In this document: piece by piece, positions 42,756 through 51,246 of the stretch
Layout: every line of letters begins with the position of its first letter
Numbering within the stretch: the first letter of the stretch is position 1
DNA from: Saccharothrix sp. HUAS TT1
GTDB lineage: Bacteria > Actinomycetota > Actinomycetes > Mycobacteriales > Pseudonocardiaceae
Assembly (NCBI RefSeq): GCF_040744945.1
Contig: NZ_CP160453.1
Span: forward strand, 4,340,001 to 4,404,000
Direction: 5' to 3'
DNA: 64,000 nucleotides
Program-made: the position numbers and the translations under genes
Notes under the pieces: generated by a model
Told to the model about the DNA's origin: nothing
The model's database searches: none
The model's input: the letters and a program-made list of their open reading frames with translations, nothing else

Positions 42756-45700
42756 ATGACCAGACGCAGAGCCAGCGCCCTCACCAAGTCCGTCGTGCTC
42801 GCGGTCGTCGTCCTGATGGGCACGGCCACCGCCACCCCCGCCGTCGCCGCGCCCGACGAGGGCTGGCACGGCCTCGGCTGGGACCTGCCCGGGCTCCAGC
42901 GGACCGAGTCGGTCCCCGGCGTCGAGGACCGGCACCGGCCCGCGCCGCGCGCCGAGTCCGCCGACCGGGCCCTGACCGCGCCGCCCGAGGTCCGGCTGCC
43001 GCAGCCGGGCCGGGCCGCGGTCGACCTCCCCGCCTCCGCCGCCACGGCGCGCACGGCCGCCGTCGGCGCCGGGGCCACCGGCCTGGAGATCGGCCGCGGT
43101 CGCGGCAAGGCGGGCCGCGGTCCTGACGGCGCGCCCACCGCCCGCCGGTCGTCCGGCCGGGTCGAGGTGGAGCTGGTCGACACCGCGCGGGCCGACCGGG
43201 CGGGCGTCACCGGGCCGCTGTACCGGATCAGCCCGGTGTCGGGCGACGTGTCCGGACCGCTGTCGGTCCGGCTGGACTACTCCGCGTTCACGGCGGCCTA
43301 CGGCGGCGACTACGGGCGGCGGTTGCGCCTGGTCTCCTACCCGGACTGCGTGCTGTCCACACCGGACGAACCGCGGTGCCGCGAGGCCACCCCGGTCGAG
43401 CACGTGAACTCGGAGGGCAAGCACCTGGTCGGCGAGGTCGCGTTGGCCTCACCGACGAGCGCGACCGTGCTGGCCGCGACCGCCGACGCCGACAGCGGCG
43501 AGGGCGACTACACCGCCACGCCGCTGTCGCCGACCGGCACCTGGACGGCGGGTGGCTCGGGTGGCGACTTCACCTACAGCTACCCGTTCAAGCTGCCCGC
43601 CGCCCTCGGCGGGGCCACGCCCGGCCTGAAGCTCGCGTACTCGTCGGGCGCCGTGGACGGCGCCACGTCGGCGACGAACAACCAGGCGTCCTGGATCGGC
43701 GACGGCTGGTCCCTCGCTGCCGGCGGGTTCATCGAGCGGCAGTACAAGTCGTGCGCCAAGGACCTCGGCGGCAACAACGGCCAGACCAAGACCGGCGACC
43801 AGTGCTGGGCCACCGACAACGCGGTCATGTCGTTGGGCGGCAGCAGCAACACGCTGGTGAAGGACACCTCGAACCCGAACGTCGAGACCTGGCGGCCCCG
43901 CCAGGACGACGGTTCCCGGGTCGAGCGGCTGCACGGCGCGACCAACGGCGCGCGCGACGGCGAGCACTGGAAGGTCACGGCGGTCGACGGCACGCAGTAC
44001 TTCTTCGGCCTCAACCGGATGCCCGGCTGGACCGAGGGCAAGCCGGAGACCCAGTCGACGTTCACCGCGCCGGTGTTCGGCAACCACGGCGGGGAACCGT
44101 GCAACGCGACCACGTTCGCCGCCTCGTGGTGCACGCAGGCGTGGCGGTGGAACCTGGACTACGTGGTGGATCCGCACGGCAACATCGCGTCCTACTACTA
44201 CCAGCCCGAGACCAACGCCTACGGCCGCAACCTCAACGTCACCACGGCGGGCACGTCGTACGTGCGTGGCGGCTATCTGCTGCGCATGGAGTACGGCCTG
44301 AACACCAACGCGGGCGGCGCGTACGCCCAGGCCCCCGCGCGGGTGCTGTTCGACACCGCCGAGCGGTGCGTGCCCGGCAACGGCGTCACGTGCGACCCGG
44401 CGCAGTTGAACGACACCACCGCGAAGTCCTGGCCCGACGTGCCCGCCGACCTGATCTGCGCGCCCGGCGCGGTGTGCAAGAGCGTGTCGCCGTCCTTCTT
44501 CACCCGCAAGAAGCTCACGACCGTCACCACGCAGGTCGCCAACGGCGCCGGCGGCTGGCTCGACGCCGACCGCTGGAACCTCGACCACGCGTTCCCCGTC
44601 ACCGGTGACGGCGGCAACCCCGCGCTGTGGCTGGAGAGCATCACCCGCACCGGCCTCGCCGGTGGGTCGGCCGCCATGCCGGCCACCACGTTCGGCGGCA
44701 CCGCCAAGACCAACCGCACCCGCGCCCACCAGGACTACACCAGCCTGTCGCGCTACCGGATCACCTCGATCACCGGCGAGCTGGGCGGCGTCACCACGAT
44801 CGACTACACCGGACCGGACTGCCAGTCGGGCACCCCGGACCCCGGCACGAACACGACCCGCTGCTACCCGGTGCACTGGACGCCCAACGGCGCGACGGAC
44901 CCGGTCCTCGACTGGTTCAACAAGTACGTCGTCACCGACGTGCACGCCGACGGCCGCACGACGCTGGGCAAGCAGACCCGCACCCACTACGACTACCTCG
45001 ACGGCGGCGCCTGGCACTACGACGAGAAGTTCTTCTCCGAACCGGCGCACCGGACGTGGTCGCAGTGGCGCGGCTACGGCAGGGTGAAGACCACGGTCGG
45101 CAACCCCGACGACCCGTCCGGGCCGCGCACCGTCACCGAGAAGCTGTACCTGCGCGGCATGGACGGCGACGTCGCGCCCGGCGGCGGCACCCGGTCCGTG
45201 TCGGTCGGAAACTCGCTGGGCGAGAGCGTCGTCGACGGCAAGCAGTTCGCGGGCGTCACCCGGGAGACGTTGACCCACCTGGGCAACCAGGTGATCAAGT
45301 CGGTGGTGGACGACCCGTGGTCCTCGGCCGCGACGGCCACCGACCTGCACGGCGTCCAGTCCTTCCACACCGCCACCGGGGCCACCCGGACGCGGGTGCG
45401 GCTCGCGGCGTCGAACGAGTGGCGCACCTCGCGCACGACCACCTCGTACGACGGCCACGGCCTGGTGACCTCGGTGCAGACCGAAGGCGACATCGACGAC
45501 CCGGACCAGACCACGTGCGTCCGCACCACCTACGCGCAGAACACCGGCACGTGGCTGCTGAACTACCCGAAGGCCGTGCAGAAGGTCTCCGGGCCGTGCT
45601 CCGAGACCAACACCGCGACCAGCGCCAACATCATCTCCGACGTGCGGTCGCTCTACGACGGCCAGGCGTTCGGGGCGGCGCCGACCCGCGGCGACGTGAC

Positions 45701-48700
45701 CGAGGCGCACACCCTCTCCCAGTGGCCCGCCGGCGGCGCGGAGGTCTTCCAGGCGCCGACGACCAAGACCACGTACGACACCGTCTACGGCCGGGTGCTG
45801 ACCAGGACCGACGCGCTCGACCGGACCACGACCACCACCTACACCCCCGCCACGGGCAGCCCGGTCACCAAGGTCGTCACCACCACGCCCAAGGTGAACA
45901 TCGCCAACACGCCCACCGCGCTGACCTCGTCCGAAGAACTCGACCCCGCCTCCGGCCTGGTCACCGGCAAGGTCGACCGGAGCGGGCTGCGGACCGACAT
46001 CGCCCACGACCCGCTCGGCCGGATCACCGCGGTCTGGCGGCCCGGTCACGACAAGGCCGCGAACGCGCAACCCGACCTGAAGTTCGAGTACACCGTGAAC
46101 ACCTCCTCGCCGAGCGTCACGGCGTCCAAGCGGTTGCTGGCCTCCGGCCAGTACGCCACCACCTACGCGCTGGTCGACGGCCTCGGCCGGACGGTGCAGA
46201 CGCAGGAGCCCACCTCGTACGCGGAGGGCGGGCGGGTCGTCGCGGACACCCTGCACGACAGCCAGGGCCGGGTCTGGAAGACCCACGCGTCCTACTGGAA
46301 CAGCGCCGCGCCCGCGCCGTCGCTGCTCGTCGTGCAGGACAACGCGGTGCCCAACACCACCGAGACGCGCTACGACTCGGCCGGGCGCGCGACGGACGTG
46401 CTGTCGCTGCGCGACGGCGCCGAGCAGTGGCGGACCACCACCGCGTACGACGGCGACCGCGTCACCACGGTCCCGCCGCTGGGCGGCACCGCGTCGGCGG
46501 TCGTCACCAACGGGCTCGGCCAGAAGGTGCTGACCCAGCAGTTCGAGGACCGGGCGCACACCGCGCCGACCGACCCCGCCGTCACCACCACCTACACCTA
46601 CCACCGGTCGGGCCTGCTGCACACGGTCACGGACGGCACCGGCGCCAACACCTGGACCCACGACTACGACCTCATGGGCCGCAAGGTGGCGCAGACCGAC
46701 CCGGACTCGGGTGCCAGCTCGACCACCTACGACGCCGTCGGCCAGGTGCTGACCACCACGGACGCCCGCGGCAAGACCCTCGCGTACAGCTATGACGCGC
46801 TGGGTCGCCGGACCGGCATGTTCAACACCACCACGACGGGCGCCAGGCTCGCGAGCTGGGTGTACGACACCCTCCTCAAGGGCAGGCAGACGAGTTCGGT
46901 GCGCTTCTCGGGCGGCAAGGCCTACGTGCGCGCCGTCTCCGGCTACGACGCGGCGGGCCGGTCGACCGGCACCACCCTGGTGATCCCCACCAGCGAGACC
47001 GGCATCGGCGGCTCGCACTCGTTCCCCATCACCTACGACCCCAACACCGGAGCCGTCGCCACGGTCAGCTCGCCCGGCGTGGGCGGCCTGCCGGCGGAGA
47101 CGATCTACCACTCCTACGACGCGCTGGGCAAGCCGACCGAGTCGTTCGCGGCCGACGGCAACGGCGGCACCAAGCTGGTCTCGCTGACCACCTACAACGC
47201 GTTCGGCCAGGTGCTGCGCACGAACTACGCCGACGCCAACGACCCCAAGCAGGTCTCCACCACCCACACCTACGACGACTTCACCTCCCGCCTCACCTCC
47301 ACCCTGGCGGTGCGCGCCACCACCACCGACCAGTTCCTGGTCAACCGCTCGTACACCTACAACCAGGTCGGCGACATCACCGAGGTGGACGACACCGCGC
47401 CGGCGATCCCCGACAACCAGTGCTTCGAGCACGACCACCTGCGCCGCCTGACCGCGGCGTGGACCCCGACCTCCGGCGACTGCGCGGTCGCGCCGTCGGT
47501 GGCCGGGCTCGGCGGGCCCGCGCCGTACTGGACGGACTGGGAGTACGACCAGGCGGGCAACCGGAAGAAGCAGGTCCGGCACGCCGCGGCCGGCGACACG
47601 GTCACCGAGCTGGCCTACCCGGACCCCGGCCAGCCCCGGCCGCACGCCGTCACCTCCACGACCACCACGAACCCCGGCGGCGGACAGACCTCGGCGAGCT
47701 ACGACTACAACCAGGCGGGTAGCACCGTGGTCCGGCCCGGCCGCGAGCTCGACCACGACCTGGAGGGCCGGGTCGCCGTCGACGAGGACACGGCCACCGG
47801 CAAGGAGACCACCCACCTCTACGACGCCGACGGCGAGAGGCTGATCTCGAAGGAGCCTGCGGGCACCACCCTGTACGCCGTCGACCTGGAGCTGTTCGTC
47901 CCGACCGGCTCCACCACGGCCACCGGCACCCGCTTCTACGACCACGGCGGCAAGAACGTCGCCCGGCGCACCGCGGGCGTCCTGACGTGGACGGTCGAGG
48001 ACCACCAGGGCACCGCGATGTGCTCCGTGGACGCGAGCACCCTCGCGGTCACCAAGCGCTACCAGGACCCGTTCGGCGTGGTCCGCGGCGCGCCGCCCGG
48101 CTGGTGGCCGGACCGGCACGGGTTCGTCGACGGCGTGCGGGACCCCGGTGGCACCGTGCACCTGGGCGCGCGCGAGTACGACCCGGCGCTGGGCAGGTTC
48201 ACCGCGGTCGACCCGGTGTTCGACCTGGACGACCCGCAGCAGTGGAACGGCTACGCCTACGCCGACAACAACCCGGTGACGCTGAGCGACCCGACCGGCC
48301 TGGCGACGTGGATGTGCCCCGACGGCGAGTGCGGCCGGCACGGCAAGAACGGGCTGGGCTACGACCGGAGCGGCCCGAACCCGTCGACCCCGGCGGCGCC
48401 TGCGTACCCCGAGGAGATCCCGGAGGAGTACCAGACCGCCGCGCCGCAGTACAAGCAGCCCTACCTGCTGAACCGCCTGCGGACGCTGCAGCAGACGCCG
48501 TACAAGGCCCAGGCGGCCGAGCAGTTCAAGCAGGCGTACTGCCACGAGTTCGCGGCGGACTCGATGTGCCGCAAGTCGAAGTCGATGAGCATCGGCCAGC
48601 AGGTGAGCATGGTGCTCACCCTGGCGAAGGCGTCGCAGGAGGCCACCTCGACGGCGATGACGCCCAGCCTCGACGACCTGGCCGACCTCGCCCGCCGCGG

Positions 48701-49055
48701 GTTCCACGTGGGCCGCTTCGCGACCAACGCGCCCTTCACCGGGGGAGCCGTGCTCTGGGGCGAGTTCAACGGTGGCTCGTGCGGCATGGAGCAGGGCATG
48801 ATGGTGCACTGCACGGGCATGGAGAGCGGTTATGGCGTCCTCGCGGGGATGACGATCGGGAACACCTTCCTCACCGGCGAGACGGAGGTGGGCCCGCCAC
48901 TGGCCGAGCACGAGGCGAACCACGCCACGCAGTGGGCGCTGATCCCAGGGTTCCCGGTGCTCTACGCCGCGGCCGCGATCCCGGCGGCGATCACGGGCGA
49001 CTGCAACGTGTTCGAGGTCATGGCGGATGCGGAGAAGGGCGGTTACGAGTGCTGA
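42756..49055 (+). CDS. Secreted RHS-repeat protein with metalloprotease-like C-terminus
   Basis: This 2099-residue protein has a signal peptide over residues 1-31 (VVLAVVVLMGTATATPAVAA). An SpvB/Tc-like N-terminal beta region (YSYPFKLPAALGGATPGLK, SWIGDGWSLAAGG) is followed by YD/RHS repeats and the RHS-associated core (VHLGAREYDPALGRFTAVDP, YAYADNNPVTLSDPTGL), which ends near residue 1850. The variable C-terminal region (1850-2099) carries LAEHEANHATQW, an HExxH-type zinc motif, and CNVFEVMADAEKGGY with a possible third ligand. RHS proteins encase polymorphic toxins; this one could release a zinc peptidase. The lipoprotein gene overlapping its stop is a candidate immunity gene. Confidence 0.9.
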   Translation: MTRRRASALTKSVVLAVVVLMGTATATPAVAAPDEGWHGLGWDLPGLQRTESVPGVEDRHRPAPRAESADRALTAPPEVRLPQPGRAAVDLPASAATARTAAVGAGATGLEIGRGRGKAGRGPDGAPTARRSSGRVEVELVDTARADRAGVTGPLYRISPVSGDVSGPLSVRLDYSAFTAAYGGDYGRRLRLVSYPDCVLSTPDEPRCREATPVEHVNSEGKHLVGEVALASPTSATVLAATADADSGEGDYTATPLSPTGTWTAGGSGGDFTYSYPFKLPAALGGATPGLKLAYSSGAVDGATSATNNQASWIGDGWSLAAGGFIERQYKSCAKDLGGNNGQTKTGDQCWATDNAVMSLGGSSNTLVKDTSNPNVETWRPRQDDGSRVERLHGATNGARDGEHWKVTAVDGTQYFFGLNRMPGWTEGKPETQSTFTAPVFGNHGGEPCNATTFAASWCTQAWRWNLDYVVDPHGNIASYYYQPETNAYGRNLNVTTAGTSYVRGGYLLRMEYGLNTNAGGAYAQAPARVLFDTAERCVPGNGVTCDPAQLNDTTAKSWPDVPADLICAPGAVCKSVSPSFFTRKKLTTVTTQVANGAGGWLDADRWNLDHAFPVTGDGGNPALWLESITRTGLAGGSAAMPATTFGGTAKTNRTRAHQDYTSLSRYRITSITGELGGVTTIDYTGPDCQSGTPDPGTNTTRCYPVHWTPNGATDPVLDWFNKYVVTDVHADGRTTLGKQTRTHYDYLDGGAWHYDEKFFSEPAHRTWSQWRGYGRVKTTVGNPDDPSGPRTVTEKLYLRGMDGDVAPGGGTRSVSVGNSLGESVVDGKQFAGVTRETLTHLGNQVIKSVVDDPWSSAATATDLHGVQSFHTATGATRTRVRLAASNEWRTSRTTTSYDGHGLVTSVQTEGDIDDPDQTTCVRTTYAQNTGTWLLNYPKAVQKVSGPCSETNTATSANIISDVRSLYDGQAFGAAPTRGDVTEAHTLSQWPAGGAEVFQAPTTKTTYDTVYGRVLTRTDALDRTTTTTYTPATGSPVTKVVTTTPKVNIANTPTALTSSEELDPASGLVTGKVDRSGLRTDIAHDPLGRITAVWRPGHDKAANAQPDLKFEYTVNTSSPSVTASKRLLASGQYATTYALVDGLGRTVQTQEPTSYAEGGRVVADTLHDSQGRVWKTHASYWNSAAPAPSLLVVQDNAVPNTTETRYDSAGRATDVLSLRDGAEQWRTTTAYDGDRVTTVPPLGGTASAVVTNGLGQKVLTQQFEDRAHTAPTDPAVTTTYTYHRSGLLHTVTDGTGANTWTHDYDLMGRKVAQTDPDSGASSTTYDAVGQVLTTTDARGKTLAYSYDALGRRTGMFNTTTTGARLASWVYDTLLKGRQTSSVRFSGGKAYVRAVSGYDAAGRSTGTTLVIPTSETGIGGSHSFPITYDPNTGAVATVSSPGVGGLPAETIYHSYDALGKPTESFAADGNGGTKLVSLTTYNAFGQVLRTNYADANDPKQVSTTHTYDDFTSRLTSTLAVRATTTDQFLVNRSYTYNQVGDITEVDDTAPAIPDNQCFEHDHLRRLTAAWTPTSGDCAVAPSVAGLGGPAPYWTDWEYDQAGNRKKQVRHAAAGDTVTELAYPDPGQPRPHAVTSTTTTNPGGGQTSASYDYNQAGSTVVRPGRELDHDLEGRVAVDEDTATGKETTHLYDADGERLISKEPAGTTLYAVDLELFVPTGSTTATGTRFYDHGGKNVARRTAGVLTWTVEDHQGTAMCSVDASTLAVTKRYQDPFGVVRGAPPGWWPDRHGFVDGVRDPGGTVHLGAREYDPALGRFTAVDPVFDLDDPQQWNGYAYADNNPVTLSDPTGLATWMCPDGECGRHGKNGLGYDRSGPNPSTPAAPAYPEEIPEEYQTAAPQYKQPYLLNRLRTLQQTPYKAQAAEQFKQAYCHEFAADSMCRKSKSMSIGQQVSMVLTLAKASQEATSTAMTPSLDDLADLARRGFHVGRFATNAPFTGGAVLWGEFNGGSCGMEQGMMVHCTGMESGYGVLAGMTIGNTFLTGETEVGPPLAEHEANHATQWALIPGFPVLYAAAAIPAAITGDCNVFEVMADAEKGGYEC

Positions 49056-49516
49056 CCAGGCACCTCGTCGCCGCGCTGTGCCTCGCCCTCGTCGGCGCGG
49101 CTTCGGCGGCGTGCGTGCCGCAGACGCCGTTCGCCCCGATCGCCGTCCGGCTCGACCACTCCGGGGCCATCGAGATCTGGGTGACCGAGTGCGACGTGGA
49201 GGGGGTGAGCAGGGTGGAGATCCTGATGCCGAACGCCGACCGCGTCGTGGACGCCGACGACCCGGTGGCCTGGCGGCTGGACCTGGACCCGCCCTCGATG
49301 GCGCGCACGTACGTCGTCGGCGAGATCCCACCGGGGGCTCGGGAAACCGTCGAGTGGCAGGAGCCGCCACCCGACCAGCGGTTCTTCGTCCAGGTCGTCG
49401 ACGGGGGGATGACCACGGGCACGGGGTTCGCCCTCGGCGACCTGGCCGACGGCAAGGTCCGGTTCGAGCTGAAGAACATGTCGTACGGGGAATTCCTCCG
49501 GGAATCCCAGTGCTGA
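49049..49516 (+). CDS. Lipoprotein, candidate immunity/partner of the RHS protein
   Basis: The 155-residue product begins VLTRHLVAALCLALVGAASAACV. The signal peptide ends in the lipobox ASAAC, so the mature protein would be lipid-anchored at Cys23 on the outside of the membrane. The GTG overlaps the RHS stop by seven bases, so it is coupled to the RHS gene. The mature part is acidic with two extra Cys residues (TECDVEG and the final C). No family is recognised. Immunity against the RHS C-terminus is inference from position and location. Confidence 0.75.
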   Translation: MLTRHLVAALCLALVGAASAACVPQTPFAPIAVRLDHSGAIEIWVTECDVEGVSRVEILMPNADRVVDADDPVAWRLDLDPPSMARTYVVGEIPPGARETVEWQEPPPDQRFFVQVVDGGMTTGTGFALGDLADGKVRFELKNMSYGEFLRESQC

Positions 49517-49527
49517 CCGCGGGGTAG

Positions 49528-50958
49528 TCAGGTCGCCCGGAGCAGGCGGGCGCCCAGCTCGCGGACCACGGAGGCCAGGAGGTCGACGTCCTCCTCCGTG
49601 GTCCGCCAGTTCACGATGGCGGGCCGCAGGGCCACCACGCCGCGGTAGACGGTGGTGCCCGCGTAGACCCGGGCGTCCTCGATCAGCTCCTCGCCGAGGC
49701 GGCGGTTGAGGGCGTCCAGGTCTTCGGCGGGCACGCCCGGCGGGTGGAAGCGGAAGCAGACGACGAACAGGGTGACCGGGGCCAGCAGCTCCAGGTCCGG
49801 CGCCTCGGCGATCCGGCGGCCCAGGCGCAGCGCCAGGTCCTGGTGCCGCTCCACCATCGCCCGGTGGCCGTCCCGCCCGTACGCCCGCAGCGTCGCCCAG
49901 ATCGGCAGCGCCCGCGCCCGCCGCGCCGACTCCGGCCCCAGGTTGTTGTAGTTCACGAACTCGTCGTCCGGCTCCGGCAGGTACGGGGCGTTCCACCCGC
50001 CGAACGCGCGCCCCAGCACCGACCGGTCCCGCACGAACGCCATCCCGCTCTCGTACGGCACGTTCAGCCACTTGTGGCCGTCCGCGGCCACCGAGTCGGC
50101 CCGCTCCACGCCGCGCACCAGCCCCGCCGTGCGCGGCGACAGCGCCGCGAACAGCCCGAACGCGCCGTCCACGTGCAGCCACGCCCCGTGCCGCTCGGCC
50201 AGGTCGGCCAGCTCGTCGAGCGGGTCGTGGTCGCCGCCGTTGACCTCGCCCGCGGTGCCGATCAGCACCGCGGGCCCGGACGACGCCAGCTCGCGGTCCA
50301 GCGCCCCGACGTCCAGCCTGCCCGCCTCGTCCCGGGCCAGCACGCGCACCGAGTCCCGGCCCAGGCCGAGCAGCTGCAGCGCCTTGCGGCTGCTCGGGTG
50401 CACGTAACCGCTGGAGAACACCGGCAGCCGCGGCAGCCCGGCCAGGCCGTCCGCCGTCACGTCCACCCCGTGCCGCCCCGCCCACCAGTGCCGCGCGCAC
50501 GCCAGCCCGGTCAGGTTCGCCATCGTCGCGCTCGGCGTGAGCACGCCGCCGTACGACGGGGGCAGGCCGAACAGCTCCTTCAACCACCGCAGGACCACCG
50601 TCTCGGCCCGCGCGGCGAACGGCGAGGCCAGCCACAGCCCGCCCGCCTGGTCCAGCAGCGACGTCACCCAGTCCGCCGCCTGCGCGGCCGGTGTCGCGCC
50701 GCCGACCACGAAGTGGAAGAACCGCGGCCCGGACGAGTGCGTGGCCGCCCGGGTGCCGATCCGCAGCAGGTCCGCGATGGCGGCGACGGTGCCGTCGCCG
50801 GACTCCGGCAGCGGGCCGTCCAGGTCGTCGAGCAGGTGGGCGTGCGTGGCGTCGCGCACCGGCAGGTGCGGCAGCGCGTCGAGGTAGGGCCCCGCGGCGC
50901 GCGCGACCATGCCCAACGCCTCGGCGGCGTCCTCTCTCGCGTTCAGCGGGTCACCCAT
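49528..50958 (-). CDS. Group II PLP-dependent decarboxylase
   Basis: This 476-residue protein belongs to the group II amino acid decarboxylase fold (aromatic-amino-acid/diaminobutyrate/glutamate decarboxylase group). The PLP-lysine is Lys296 in ADGHKWLNVPYESG; Asp264 in WLHVDGAFG binds the pyridine N; and His187 in SGYVHPSS stacks on the ring. The N-terminus PRFFHFVVGGATPAA is typical of the family. The substrate cannot be decided from sequence. I chose the ATG at 50958. It is convergent with the RHS-lipoprotein operon. Confidence 0.88.
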   Translation of the reverse strand: MGDPLNAREDAAEALGMVARAAGPYLDALPHLPVRDATHAHLLDDLDGPLPESGDGTVAAIADLLRIGTRAATHSSGPRFFHFVVGGATPAAQAADWVTSLLDQAGGLWLASPFAARAETVVLRWLKELFGLPPSYGGVLTPSATMANLTGLACARHWWAGRHGVDVTADGLAGLPRLPVFSSGYVHPSSRKALQLLGLGRDSVRVLARDEAGRLDVGALDRELASSGPAVLIGTAGEVNGGDHDPLDELADLAERHGAWLHVDGAFGLFAALSPRTAGLVRGVERADSVAADGHKWLNVPYESGMAFVRDRSVLGRAFGGWNAPYLPEPDDEFVNYNNLGPESARRARALPIWATLRAYGRDGHRAMVERHQDLALRLGRRIAEAPDLELLAPVTLFVVCFRFHPPGVPAEDLDALNRRLGEELIEDARVYAGTTVYRGVVALRPAIVNWRTTEEDVDLLASVVRELGARLLRAT

Positions 50959-51246
50959 CTTGGCAGGGTAGGCGCTGATGACGACGCGGGGACAGCTCCG
51001 GGGCCGCGGTCGGCGGCGTCCGAGCGGCTGCCCCGCGCGCCGGCGCGGCGGCCCGGCGACGAGGACGTGCCGACCCGGAACACCTGGACGCCGTCCACAG
51101 CGGACGGTCCGCTGCCTCGGGCACGTGCCCGGCCGGCCCGCCGACCGCGAGCTGCTCGACCAGCGGGTGCGGGGGAACATCGCGACCCGTGACCGCGCGG
51201 GTGGTCCGCGCCGCGAACCGCGACAGCCCGCGGCACGGGTCCGGGG
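50959..51246. other. Intergenic region, no supported gene
   Basis: Frames in these 288 bases are Arg/Gly/Pro-rich and match no family. They are probably an upstream region of the decarboxylase gene. No hairpin or repeat stood out. Confidence 0.5.

Noticed and set aside
38061..43424. A 1787-codon minus-strand open frame opposite the LamG gene
   Set aside because: Same reason: composition-driven shadow of a convincing secreted protein.
43449..49370. A 1973-codon minus-strand open frame opposite the RHS gene
   Set aside because: High-GC sequence leaves antisense frames open; the translation has no domain, and the plus strand holds a coherent RHS protein.
50978..51192. Possible small gene between the decarboxylase and DEAD-box genes
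   Set aside because: Frames are Arg-rich without ribosome binding site or known domain; no support.
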